Part shown: piece after piece, positions 1 through 9,600 of the stretch
How positions within the stretch are numbered: the first letter of the stretch is position 1
Layout: each line of letters begins with the position of its first letter
Origin: an uncultured Oscillospiraceae bacterium
Lineage (GTDB): Bacteria; Bacillota_A; Clostridia; Oscillospirales; Oscillospiraceae
Direction: 5' to 3'
Length of the DNA stretch: 18,316 nucleotides
Assembly (NCBI GenBank): GCA_947631215.1
Contig: CANRKN010000032.1
Coordinates: 1 to 18,316, forward strand
Notes under the pieces: model-generated
Told to the model about the DNA's origin: nothing
The model's database searches: none
What the model saw: only the letters and a program-made list of their open reading frames with translations
Made by a program: the position numbers and the translations under genes

Positions 1-50
1 GCTCCCTCCATGGATGCAGTGTCTTTTTCACTGTCTTCCATTGAGGGAGC
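1..50 (-). terminator. Imperfect hairpin downstream of the kinase operon, possible terminator cut by the window edge
   Basis: GCTCCCTC at 1-8 pairs with GAGGGAGC at 43-50. The arms continue through ATGGA and CAGTG blocks with a few mismatches, around a T-rich loop near 22-28. It lies 33 bases after the stop of the last kinase gene, where an operon terminator is expected. A minus-strand U-tract would fall left of base 1 and cannot be seen, so it could instead be a repeat or an mRNA-stabilising hairpin. Confidence 0.5.
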
Positions 51-83
51 ATATCAGACATGCGGCGGGCGGTTTTTGTGTTT

Positions 84-3000
84 TTACTCCCATATGGGCG
101 GTATGCCCACTACGTCCACCCTGTCGTCCCAGCCGTCCCCGCGGACCAGGCGGAGCGTGCCGCTGTTTTGGATGGGGACCATCACCTGCCTGGGCGTACT
201 CAGATACATCTCCCCCCGGTTCACCAGCGTACCTGCCGCGTCAAAATAGCCGTTCTCACTGCCGCTTATCCACACGGAGCCGTCATTTTCCACCGTCGTG
301 CCCGCGGTCATGGTCACGTGCGAGAAGTCGAACGCCAGCTCGCAGGTCTCAGCCACCGTGACCGCGCAGTCCTCCAGCAGGACCGTCTGTCCGTCAAAAC
401 GGACCGACGCCTCGTCGCCTGCGATCGAAAGCGCCGTGCCCTCCAGCCGGACGTCCGCGGGGAACTGAAGCCTTCCACCGGTCATGCTGATGCGGGCGTC
501 ACAGGCGGAAGTATCACCCCGGGAGGGAGCAAGGACAGCAGCGATGTCACCGATCGTCATATCCGCGCCGTCCAGGGTCAGACTCTCCAGCCGCAGCGGC
601 GCGAATGTCGCGTCCAGCACTGTGATATGGGCCCCGTCCAGGGTCACGCGCTCTCCGGCGCCGTACAGGACGGACGCCGAGCCCTCCAGGGTGAGCTCCC
701 CGCCCTTTTCCACAGCCAGGGAGCATCCGTCCGTCAAAGCCACCGCTCCCCCCTGGTATACCCGCAGGGCGCCGGCCCGCAGCGAGCCGTCCTTCCACAG
801 GACCAGAGCCGTCCCCCGGACAGTGACGGGGGCATCGGGTCCTGCCGTGACCGCGCCGCCGATATAGAGGGGCGCCGTCACCTCCAGGGGAGCGGTGAGC
901 GTGATATCGCCGGGCACAAAGACCGTCTCGCCGCGCTCCAGCCCGTCGCGCAGAGACGCCTCGTCCTCCGCGGTGACATATGCCTCCGGCAGCCGCTCCA
1001 GAGAGGGGGTCTGCTTGACATTCAGCCAGCCCACCCGGCCATCGCTGTCCCGCCGGACCGTTCCCGGTCCAAGCAGCTGGCCGCTGGCCCTCACCCCGTC
1101 CGCGGCGGTATCCACCGAGCCGTGGCGGTTATAGATGGCTCCCACCAGGAAGTCCCGGCAGTTCCCAAGCCGGATGCCCCCGTCGTTTATGAGCCACGAC
1201 GCGCTGCTAAAGGCGGAGCCGTCCCGGACAAAGAACACGCCGCCGTTATAAAACACGCCTGTGTTCTGGAAGCGCATCCCGGGGGACTGCGCTTTGGTGG
1301 CCAGCAGCTCCAGCTGTCCCAGGTTCACCAGCTCCCCGCCGCTGACGGTGAGGATTCTCGTGTCCATTTGGCCCAGGTTCACCACCTGTCCCCCCGCCGA
1401 GACAGTGTCCCAGTCATCCGGCGTGAACACGCCGCCGTTGAGCATCAGACCGCCGCTGCCCAGGCGGAAGGACCCGCCGTCACCGGTCTGGGCGATGGTC
1501 CCGCCGTTATACACCGCGGCGTCCTTTATCTCCAGGCAGCAGGCCATCTCCCCCTCGTTCACCAGCACGGAACCGTTCAGGAGAAAGCCCGCGCCGGGCG
1601 CAGCGTCGATTCGGACGCCGGGGGCGATGAATACCGTCTTCCCTGCCAGGTCATAGGGTCTGTCCAGCGTCATATCTGCATCGATCAGGACCGTGTCGTA
1701 AAGCCGCAGGCCCTCCTGCAGCTGCCACAGGTCCGAAGCCGGCTGGGCGTTTTCCCGCCGGGGCAGAAGCCGCAGCCGCCCGGCCATGGCTTGGGCCAGG
1801 TCCTGGTCCATGGCCAGGCTGCCGCCCTCTTCCATGAGCACCACAGCCAGCTCCTCCCCGTCCGGGGACAGGCTTCCCTCCAGCTGGAACCGTGTGCCGG
1901 TCCCCTCCAGGAGGATGAGCCCCCGGCAGTCCAAAAGCCCATCCACCCGAAGGGCGCTGCTCTCCGGGACGGTCAGCCAGTTGGCGAACAGGGTGGAGCC
2001 GCTCTCCGTCATGAGGGGCTTTTCCAGCACGAACGGTCCGCCCTCCGGGTCATTCAGGTCCAGCACCGCGCCCTCGCCCAGGACCACGGCAGGCACGGCG
2101 TCGTCCTCCATGAGCCGGCGGAGCGTCTCCGGGCGGTAGGTCCCGTCCTCCAGCTCCGCCGCGCCGTCGAATACCCGTGTGTCGATAGCCGCGCCGGCGC
2201 CGGGAGCCCCATCGGCCGCCGGACCGGGCGCGGACCTCTCCGAGAAGGCCCAGAGCCCCCCGGTCAGCACCAGCGCCAGGGCCACGATGCCAGCGGCTAT
2301 GACCCAGCCCTTCCTCCGGAGGGAGGGCTTTTCCAACCCCGTTATCGTTATTTTCTCCGGCGGCTGCCAGATGCCTCTCCGCTCCGGGAGCGGGGAGGCG
2401 TTTTCATACAGAGCCTCATACAGCTGTCCCATGGACCGGAACCGCCGCCGGGGCTGGATGCGCAGGCCCTTCAGGATCGCCTGCTCCTGACGTCCTGTCA
2501 GGGGCACGCCCAGCTTGCCAGGCAGCAGGAGGGTGTCCTCCGGGACCCGGTCCAGCGGCTGGGGCGGCACCTGCCCCGTGAGGCAGTAATACATGGTGGC
2601 GCACAGGGCGTAAACATCTGTCCAGGGCCCCTGGCCCTTCTGCCGGTACTGCTCAATGGGGGCGTAGCCGTATTTGAGGGATATGGTCAGCGTCTGCCGT
2701 CCGGCGGCGGTCTCCCGGGCGCAGCCGAAGTCCAGAAGCCGGGCGTGCCCGTCCTCCAGCATGATGTTGTCCGGGGAGATGTCCCGGTGGACGAGCCCCG
2801 CGGCGTGGAGCTTTCCCAGGGCCGCGCACACCGGCTCCAGCAGGGGAAACAGCTCCTCCGGCGGCACACGGCCGCCCCGCTGGGCCGTCAGCTCCGTCAG
2901 GGTGACGCCCTCCACGAACTCCATGACGATATAGGCGGTGCCGTTGGCCTCGAAATAGTCCCGCACCCCCACGATGGCCGGCTGCTTTTCCATCCGGGCC

Positions 3001-3398
3001 ATGGCCCTGGCCTCCTCCAGGAACCGCTGCAGGCCCCGGGCAAAGCCCTCCGGCGGCATGCCCACCAGACTGACCACCGCCGGGAAATCGGCGGCGCTGC
3101 GGGCGGCCTTGTCCCGGGGGTAGTATTCCTTGATAGCCACCTTCACGTCCAGGCGGGTGTCCAGCCCCAGATAGGTGATACCAAAGCCGCCCTCGCCCAG
3201 GACCGCGCCCAGCAGATATCGCTCCGCCAGCATAGTCCCCGGCGGCAGATGGTGGGCCTGGGGCGTGCAGGCAGACGCGTCCCGCCCGCAGGCGGGACAG
3301 ACCGGCCCTTCTTCTCCCAGGACCGCCATACAGTACGGACAGCGCTTTTCCAGTTTCCTCTCCTCCCTCGCCGGGTCTTTCTTTTGATTGTAACACAT
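84..3398 (-). CDS. Zinc-ribbon Ser/Thr protein kinase with membrane helix and beta-solenoid-like ectodomain (paralogue A)
   Basis: Predicted membrane Ser/Thr kinase of 1,104 residues from the ATG. A zinc ribbon (C20, C23, C34, C37) precedes a kinase domain at about 60-335 with every key element: GEGGFG loop at 68-73, VAIK Lys90, HRD Asp206, Asn211, DFG at 223-225 and a GYAPIEQY activation segment. A membrane helix at about 364-386 follows basic residues, then an Ala/Gly/Pro linker and a roughly 700-residue ectodomain. The ectodomain has NxG turns about every 20 residues (about 614-760) flanked by two similar modules starting near 553 and 808, which suggests a parallel beta-helix. It is last in the cluster, 29 bases after paralogue B. 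The coordinates use the only conventional start, but that ATG has no ribosome site; a CTG at 3353 (residue 16) is better placed and restores the N-terminus of its paralogues. Catalytic activity is predicted; the ectodomain ligand is unknown. Confidence 0.9.
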   Translation of the reverse strand: MCYNQKKDPAREERKLEKRCPYCMAVLGEEGPVCPACGRDASACTPQAHHLPPGTMLAERYLLGAVLGEGGFGITYLGLDTRLDVKVAIKEYYPRDKAARSAADFPAVVSLVGMPPEGFARGLQRFLEEARAMARMEKQPAIVGVRDYFEANGTAYIVMEFVEGVTLTELTAQRGGRVPPEELFPLLEPVCAALGKLHAAGLVHRDISPDNIMLEDGHARLLDFGCARETAAGRQTLTISLKYGYAPIEQYRQKGQGPWTDVYALCATMYYCLTGQVPPQPLDRVPEDTLLLPGKLGVPLTGRQEQAILKGLRIQPRRRFRSMGQLYEALYENASPLPERRGIWQPPEKITITGLEKPSLRRKGWVIAAGIVALALVLTGGLWAFSERSAPGPAADGAPGAGAAIDTRVFDGAAELEDGTYRPETLRRLMEDDAVPAVVLGEGAVLDLNDPEGGPFVLEKPLMTESGSTLFANWLTVPESSALRVDGLLDCRGLILLEGTGTRFQLEGSLSPDGEELAVVLMEEGGSLAMDQDLAQAMAGRLRLLPRRENAQPASDLWQLQEGLRLYDTVLIDADMTLDRPYDLAGKTVFIAPGVRIDAAPGAGFLLNGSVLVNEGEMACCLEIKDAAVYNGGTIAQTGDGGSFRLGSGGLMLNGGVFTPDDWDTVSAGGQVVNLGQMDTRILTVSGGELVNLGQLELLATKAQSPGMRFQNTGVFYNGGVFFVRDGSAFSSASWLINDGGIRLGNCRDFLVGAIYNRHGSVDTAADGVRASGQLLGPGTVRRDSDGRVGWLNVKQTPSLERLPEAYVTAEDEASLRDGLERGETVFVPGDITLTAPLEVTAPLYIGGAVTAGPDAPVTVRGTALVLWKDGSLRAGALRVYQGGAVALTDGCSLAVEKGGELTLEGSASVLYGAGERVTLDGAHITVLDATFAPLRLESLTLDGADMTIGDIAAVLAPSRGDTSACDARISMTGGRLQFPADVRLEGTALSIAGDEASVRFDGQTVLLEDCAVTVAETCELAFDFSHVTMTAGTTVENDGSVWISGSENGYFDAAGTLVNRGEMYLSTPRQVMVPIQNSGTLRLVRGDGWDDRVDVVGIPPIWE
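3351..3366 (-). promoter_or_regulatory. Ribosome site pointing to a CTG start for paralogue A
   Basis: On the minus strand GGAGG (3362-3366) stands exactly 8 bases before CTG (3353-3351). The same spacing is seen before four other starts here, at 10024, 11180, 13261 and 15166. Starting here gives (M)EKRCPYC, which matches MERRYCPYC and MDKRYCPYC of the paralogues. The upstream ATG at 3398 lacks a ribosome site and adds 15 residues found in neither paralogue. Confidence 0.6.
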
Positions 3399-3427
3399 CT
3401 TGCGCAGGCTTGTTAAGTCTCATCCGC

Positions 3428-6400
3428 TCAATAGAGGCGTTCCGGCTCGTTCCCCTCTACCGGTATGTCGGCGTCGCACAGAGACATGCTCCCGTTGTTG
3501 ACGATACGCACCGTCTCGTCCGCCGTTACGGTCCCGCCGGCGTAAGGGCTGCCCAAGCTCACATAACCGCTGTCGTTGACGATCTCCGTATTGCCCGTCA
3601 GGGATACCGCGGCGCAGTCAAGGATGAAGTTGCCTCCATTGTCCGTTGTGACCGTGCAGTCCCGCAGTCCGCCGGTCTGTCCCGATATGACCATCCCGGC
3701 GCCGTTCACGATGGTAATGTCCGCGTTGGTCAGTTCACAGGACGCGGGCCAGGTGATATTGCCTGTGTCCAGAGCCAGCGTCAGGTCCCGGGCGGAAAAG
3801 TCGGTCTGACAGGGGAAGATCACCGGGGCGCTGCCGATCGTTATCTGTGCGCCGTCCGCCGTGAGCGCGCCCCGCTCCATGACCACCGCGCCGTTCTGAA
3901 GTTCCATGGTCCTGCCGCTCAGATCCAGGTCGCTGTCGGGGCAATAGAGGAGGGAATTATCCTGCATCCGCAGCGCGCCGGTGAACGCGAGTTTGCTCTG
4001 TTCTCCCAGCACCGTCATCTCCGCACCACCCTGCATCGTCAGGTCCCCTGTGCTCAACCCGCTGTCCCGCAAAACCAGCAGGCCCCCGCTCACCGTCACG
4101 GACGGGGCGGTCAGGGTCCCGCCGTCTACATAGAGCTGACCTGTCAGCTCCAGCGCCTGGTCCAGGGTCACGTCGCCCCGGAGGCACACCGGCGTCTCCC
4201 CGTTCAGGGCCGCCAGCAGCTCCTGGCCGTTATAGACCACCACAGCCTCCGGCAACCTGTTCAGCTCCGCCCGGAGCGGGGTCACGTTGAGGGCGTCGGG
4301 ATCTCCCTCCGGCACCTCGATACGCCCCGCGTTCAGGAGCGCGCCGCCGACCACGTTCAGCGTCTCAGACGACGAACGGAGAAGACCGCTGCGCCGGTTA
4401 TAGACCATGCCGCCGCTTTTCAGCATTGCGCCCTTGTCCAGCTCCAGCACGCCGTCGTTGACGATCCAGCCGGGGTTGTCCACAAAGCTCTCAGCCTGCA
4501 TGTGCATGGCGCCGGCGTTGTAGACACGTCCGCCGATTCGCAGGAGAATGTTGCAGCCGAAAATTTTCCGGGGCAGCTCCATCCGCCCCAGGTTCACCAG
4601 CCGGCCGCCCATGACGCCCAACTCCCGGCAGGTCATGTCCCCCCGGTTCACCAGCCGGGCCGTCTCATAGGCGATGCCCTGGCGTACCTCCAGAGAGCCT
4701 TCGTTGAACAGAGCGCCGCCCTGGGAGATCTCAAACCCCTGGACGTCGTGCATGGTCCCGTAGTTATACACGACCCCGCCGGGCACGTTTATATTGGCGC
4801 TCACCGTGCCCCGGTTCACCAGCACGCCGCCCTCGCCCACCGTGAGGTGGAAGCCGGCCTCCCCGAGGGCGCCGGATACCTTGACGCCCTCGGCGATGAA
4901 CAGCGTGGCGTTTTCCAGCGTGAAGTCTGTTGGCAGCGTCACGCTCTCCGTCAGGAGCACGCTCCCGCCGTTCTGAACGGCCTGGCGCAGGGAAGATGCG
5001 TCCGCCGCGGTGGGAATGTCTTTCTTCTGCCGGGGCTTGATGATAAGGGCCTTACGCAGTTCGTCGTCCATGAAGTCCTCCTTCATGGACAGGTTGGTGC
5101 CATAGTCCATGAGCACCACCATTTCCGACGCGGTCTCCGCCGGGAGCCGGCGGTTGACCACCATCCGGGTCCCGCTGCCGTAAAGCTCTATCGCGCCCCG
5201 GCAGTCCAGCACGCCGTCTATCACCAGAAGGCCCTCTTCCCGCACGTTCAGGGCGCCGGCCCGGAGCGTGGCGCCATCCTCCACCCACAGGGGCTTCGTC
5301 ACGTCAAAGGGGCCCTCGCCGTCTCCGTCCAGGTCCACCACCGCGCCGTCCGGCAGCGCCACGGCCGGGACCGCCTCGTCGTCCATCAGCTCCTGCAGGT
5401 CCGCCCGGCCGCCGCCGGAGAGCATCGCCGCCCCGGCGAATACCTTCAGGTCAGGCGTGGCACCGGACCCGGGCGCTGCCGTGGGCTTTGGCGTGGCGGT
5501 GGGCTTTGGCGTTGGCTTTGGCGTGGGCTCGGCGGTGGCGGTGGGCTCCGGCGTGGCCGGAGGCTTCTCTTCCGGGGGGAGCACCTCCGTGAGGAACAGC
5601 GCCGCCGCGATCGCCGCCGCGGCCGCCAGGACGATGAGGCCTATGACCAGGCCGCGTTTCTTCTTGTGGCCGTCATCGTCATCGTCGTCATCATCGTCAT
5701 CAACCGGGATCACGCCCTTGTATATCCCGTCATAGAGCTGGCCCACATTCTGGAACCGATCCTCCCTCTGCACACGCATGCCGATGGCCACGGCCTGCTC
5801 CTGGATACGGCTCACCGGCACGTCCAGCTCGCTCATGGGAATGAGGCCGTCATTCTCCGTCCGGTCGGGGGCCGCCGGCGGCGTCCGACCGGTCAGGCAG
5901 AAATAGATGGTGGCGCTCAGGCCGTACACGTCCGTCCAGGGACCCTGGTCGTCGCCGAAATACTGCTCCAGGGCGGAGAAGCCCGCGTGGGTCGTGGTGG
6001 ACATGGTATGGGTATACCTGCCCCCGGTCTCCCGGGCGCTGGCAAAGTTGATGAGCCGGGCGTTCTCCCGCTCCAGGATGATGTTGTCCGGGGTGATGTC
6101 CCGGTGGTAAAGGCCCTTTTCATGGAGAGCCTCCAGCGCGGCGAACACGTTTTCCAGCAGGGGGAACAGCGTATCCGGCGCCATGGGGCCGGATGCCTGT
6201 ACCCGCTGGCGGAGGGTGGAGCCCGTCACAAGCTCCGTCACCAGATAGACCGTGTCGTTGGCGTCGAAGAGGTCCTGCACGTCCACGATGGCGGACTGCT
6301 TCTCCATCTGGCCCAGAATATGTGCCTCCCGCCGGAAGCTGCGCCGGCCCCGCTCAAAGGCGCCGCTGGCGCCGCTTATGTCCGTGGAGCCGTGTACCTT

Positions 6401-6673
6401 GGGGGACTCGGCGGCGTTGCGGTCGGCCTGACCCTTGGGGAAGAACTCCTTTACGGTCACCTTTTTGTGCAGCAGCAGGTCCCGGCCGATATAGGTGATG
6501 CTGGCGTCGTCATCGCGCAGTACGGCGCCCAGTATGTACTTGCCTTCGAGCACTGTGCCCGGCCGCAGATAGACGGGGGCCGGGTCATACTCCGACGCCC
6601 GCCGCCCGCAGGCGGGGCAGACGTCCTCCTCTCCAAGCACTGTCATGCAATACGGGCAGTAACGTCTCTCCAT
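3428..6673 (-). CDS. Zinc-ribbon membrane pseudokinase with beta-solenoid-like ectodomain (paralogue B)
   Basis: This 1,081-residue protein has the same plan as its two flanking paralogues but a damaged kinase domain. A zinc ribbon (C6, C9, C19, C22) is intact. VTVK Lys75, helix-C Glu117, HRD Asp192 and Asn197 remain. The glycine-rich loop, GEGGFG in the paralogues, reads RDDDAS at 53-58, and the metal-binding DFG reads NFA at 209-211. Loss of both suggests it cannot transfer phosphate normally and acts as an allosteric partner or scaffold; low activity cannot be excluded. Ten aspartates (325-334) and a basic HKKKR run precede the membrane helix (about 341-362), then a TPxP-rich linker and an ectodomain with NxG turns (about 620-782) and paired modules near 557 and 815. 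It lacks the final cap shared by A and C. ATG start, GGAG 9 bases upstream, 21 bases after paralogue C. Confidence 0.9.
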   Translation of the reverse strand: MERRYCPYCMTVLGEEDVCPACGRRASEYDPAPVYLRPGTVLEGKYILGAVLRDDDASITYIGRDLLLHKKVTVKEFFPKGQADRNAAESPKVHGSTDISGASGAFERGRRSFRREAHILGQMEKQSAIVDVQDLFDANDTVYLVTELVTGSTLRQRVQASGPMAPDTLFPLLENVFAALEALHEKGLYHRDITPDNIILERENARLINFASARETGGRYTHTMSTTTHAGFSALEQYFGDDQGPWTDVYGLSATIYFCLTGRTPPAAPDRTENDGLIPMSELDVPVSRIQEQAVAIGMRVQREDRFQNVGQLYDGIYKGVIPVDDDDDDDDDDGHKKKRGLVIGLIVLAAAAAIAAALFLTEVLPPEEKPPATPEPTATAEPTPKPTPKPTATPKPTAAPGSGATPDLKVFAGAAMLSGGGRADLQELMDDEAVPAVALPDGAVVDLDGDGEGPFDVTKPLWVEDGATLRAGALNVREEGLLVIDGVLDCRGAIELYGSGTRMVVNRRLPAETASEMVVLMDYGTNLSMKEDFMDDELRKALIIKPRQKKDIPTAADASSLRQAVQNGGSVLLTESVTLPTDFTLENATLFIAEGVKVSGALGEAGFHLTVGEGGVLVNRGTVSANINVPGGVVYNYGTMHDVQGFEISQGGALFNEGSLEVRQGIAYETARLVNRGDMTCRELGVMGGRLVNLGRMELPRKIFGCNILLRIGGRVYNAGAMHMQAESFVDNPGWIVNDGVLELDKGAMLKSGGMVYNRRSGLLRSSSETLNVVGGALLNAGRIEVPEGDPDALNVTPLRAELNRLPEAVVVYNGQELLAALNGETPVCLRGDVTLDQALELTGQLYVDGGTLTAPSVTVSGGLLVLRDSGLSTGDLTMQGGAEMTVLGEQSKLAFTGALRMQDNSLLYCPDSDLDLSGRTMELQNGAVVMERGALTADGAQITIGSAPVIFPCQTDFSARDLTLALDTGNITWPASCELTNADITIVNGAGMVISGQTGGLRDCTVTTDNGGNFILDCAAVSLTGNTEIVNDSGYVSLGSPYAGGTVTADETVRIVNNGSMSLCDADIPVEGNEPERLY
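5474..5566 (-). repeat. Degenerate repeat encoding a TPxP/TPKP linker in paralogue B
   Basis: Short imperfect GC-rich repeats encode alternating Pro, Thr, Ala and Lys or Glu (residues about 370-400). They form an extended stalk between the membrane helix and the ectodomain. The repeats could vary in length by slippage or recombination. Confidence 0.8.
5672..5701 (-). repeat. Ten aspartate codons in the juxtamembrane region of paralogue B
   Basis: Ten consecutive GAC/GAT codons encode Asp325-334, just inside the membrane helix and directly before GHKKKR. Neither paralogue has this acidic run. The two codons are mixed, so it is not a pure trinucleotide tract, though it could still vary by slippage. 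Confidence 0.85.
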
Positions 6674-6694
6674 AACGCTCTCTCCTTTGTTTTG

Positions 6695-9600
6695 CTACTC
6701 GATGATGGCGGGATTTCCCATATACATATCGAACTTGACCGGATTGTTTGGGTCCTGCCGTATGTGCAGCTCACCCTGGTTGTCGATGGGCTGCTGCAGG
6801 GAGATGATATCAGCGAAGATCACCATATTCCCATAATTGGTGATGCGGGACGCCCTGTCGGTCCGGACGTAGTGCTCGCCCCAGCCGCCGAAGTCTATGC
6901 TGCCACGGTTCGTGACCTTGGTGTTATACAGATTCAGGTAACAGAAGTTCGTTCTGAGGCCGCCGCGGGTCGCCTCCACGTTGACGGTGCTGTCCCGCAG
7001 CGTCACCCTGCCCTGGAGCTCCAGAACGCTCTCGGACTGCTCCGGCGCCTCCGCCAGGGTGATGTCCGCGCCGGTCAGCTCTCCGCCGGACACGAGGTAC
7101 ATGACGCCCTCCTCCACCCGCAGGCGGAGGCCCTCGGCGGCAAAGTCCACCCCCAGTGACGGTATCCGGAAGCGGCTGCGGCCGGAGAGGGTGAGCGCCG
7201 CGTTATCCAGCCGGAACGCATCCAGCCGCACCGGTATCACACGGCTGTCGTCCGTGAGGTCCACCTTTGCGCCGGTGAGGTCAAGAGAGCCGCCCTCGGT
7301 GCAGAATACGGCGCGGCGCAGCTCCATCGTCCCGGTGACCGCCAGGGCGCTCTCCTCCGTCATGGACAGCTGCGCCCGGGCGTCCTGCCCCTCCGCGGGC
7401 TCCATGAACAGGCTCTCCGCCTTCACCGACCCGCCGGGCAGAAGGGCCAGGGGCGCGGCATACACGGTCAGGGTCTGACAGCGCAGGGAGCCGGCCACAT
7501 ACAGCGGCGACCATATCTCCAGGGGCTCCCGCAGCGTCACGCTGCCCTCCAGGACCACGGTCTGGCCCTGGGAGACGGCCTGGCGCAGGGCCTCCTCGTT
7601 CCTGACGGACACGGCGCCCTCCGGCACGGTACGGGGCGATACGGTGCGGTAGGCCCAGGTATACTGTGGAGCTCCATCCGGGAACTCCACGCTGCCGGGC
7701 CCGGCGACGTTACAGACGCTGGAGCCGGTCAGACGGACCGTTCCCCGGTTATAGACGTCGATGTTGAAGGATATTTCGCTCTTGTCCTCAAATATCCCGT
7801 CGTTAAAGATAAGGCCGCAGCCCTGGAACCCATACTTCCCTTCCTCCGTCAGCGTCCCGGCGTTGTAAAGCACGCCAGTGCCCGCGATCTCCAGGTTGCG
7901 GATCTCATCGTCTTCGTGGGTGGAGACAGAGCCCAGGTTGGACATAAGACCCAGGAGGGCGAAGCTGTAAAGGTCGGCGGAGCCCAGGTTGATCATGCGC
8001 CCGTTCTCCCATATCCGGGAGATGAAACCCCCGGCGGTATAGCTGCCATAGTTGATGATCACGCCGGACTCAAAGTAGAGCGCGTTGTCCGGTATATCCG
8101 GGCCGCCGGTCTTCATCGTGCCGTAGTTGAATACCCGGGCGCCTTTGCGCCCGTCGCCGGCGTTGATCTCGCCCAGATAAGTGCCCTCGTTGACGAAGGT
8201 CACCGCGCCTGTGCTGCCGTCCAGATAAAAGCCGGCGTTCTCGGCGGAGTCTACGGTCACGCCCTCACTGATCCAGACCGTGGTCCCCGGGTGGCAATAG
8301 AAAGACGAGGGGATGGTCATGTCCCTGTCGATGGACACGGATAGGCCTTCCTCCTCCAGCGACCGGCGCAGCTCGTCGGCTGTCTTCACCGACACCAGGC
8401 CGTCCGTCTTCCGGGGAACGGACAGGAGCATGTCATTCATGCTGTTGGCCAGGTCCTTGCTCTCAAAGCCTATATTGGCCCCCGAGTCCATGACGATGGC
8501 GGCGTAGTCCAAGGTATCGCCGGTGACGCCGCCGGTCATATACAGCCGCGTGGCGCTGCCCTTCAGGGTGATGAGGCCCCGGCAGTCCAGGGTGCCGTCC
8601 ATCTCCACGCTCACGCCGCCGGGGATGGTCAGCCAGTTGGCCCGCAGGGTGGCCCCCTGCTTTACCCACAGGGGCTTTTTCAGCACGTATTCGCCGGCCG
8701 TCGGGTCGTTCAGGTCCAGCACCGCGCCCTGCTCCAGTACCACCGCCGTCACGTAGGGGTCCGACGCCATGGCGTCCAGGTCCTCCCGGCCGTAGACGCC
8801 CGCGGACAGGCTCCGCCCCTCGGAGAAGACGGCTGTGTCCAGCGCCTCGCCGGAGCCGGGCTTCGGCACGGGAGAGGGCGTGGGCTCCGGCGTAGCGGTG
8901 GGCTCCGGGGTGGCGGTAGGCTCCACCGTGGCGGTGGGCTCCGGGGTGGGCGTGGGCGCCGGCTCCGGGGGCAGCACCCCCGTGAGGAACAGCGCCCCTA
9001 TCACGGCGGCCGCCGCGCCCAGCGCCGCCGCGGCCAGTACCAGCCCCCACTTTATCGGCTTGGGATCCGGCTTGCCGTCGTACAGGTCCTTATACAGCTC
9101 TGCCATGCTCCTGTAGCGCTCGTCGGCGGAGCAGTTCAGCCCCTTCAGCAGCGCCTGTTCCTGCCCCTCGGACAGGTGCACGCCCAGCTTGGAGGGCGGG
9201 CGGAGCTTATCCTTCGACTTCCGCTCAAAGGAGGGGGGCGGCGTCTGGCCGGTCAGGCAGTAATAGATGGTGGCGCAGAAGGCGTACACGTCCGTCCAGG
9301 GGCCCTGCCCCTTGCTCTGGTATTGCTCCGGCGGGGTATAGCCCTCCTTTTTGTAGATGGCCTGGGTGCCCTCTCCCATGGCATCCCGGGCGCAGCCGAA
9401 GTCCAGCAGCCGCACCTGGCTGCCCTCCAGCATGATGTTATCCGGAGAGATGTCCCGGTGGATAAGACCCGCCCCATGCACCACGCCCAGCGCCTTGAAC
9501 AGGGGCTCCACCAGGGGGAACAGCTCCTCCGGCGGGATTTTGCCGCCCCGCTGGGCCACCAGCTCCTTGAGGGTCACGCCCTCCACGAACTCCATGACGA

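Noticed and set aside
60..3416. Plus-strand open frame of 1,118 codons
   Set aside because: It lies wholly opposite paralogue A, has no recognisable domain, and its composition (Arg, Gln, His, Pro, Gly) is typical of antisense frames in GC-rich genes.
2653..3423. Second minus-strand frame over the first kinase domain
   Set aside because: The other frame encodes an intact zinc ribbon and kinase; this one is Gly/Arg/Pro-rich with no motif.
3410..7159. Plus-strand open frame of 1,249 codons
   Set aside because: It runs antisense through paralogue B and on into paralogue C, ignoring their gene boundary, and shows no protein-like pattern.
5474..8971. CRISPR-like or mobile repeat
   Set aside because: The repeats at 5474-5566 and 8861-8971 are in-frame Pro/Thr-coding stalks with no spacers, terminal inverted repeats or transposase nearby.
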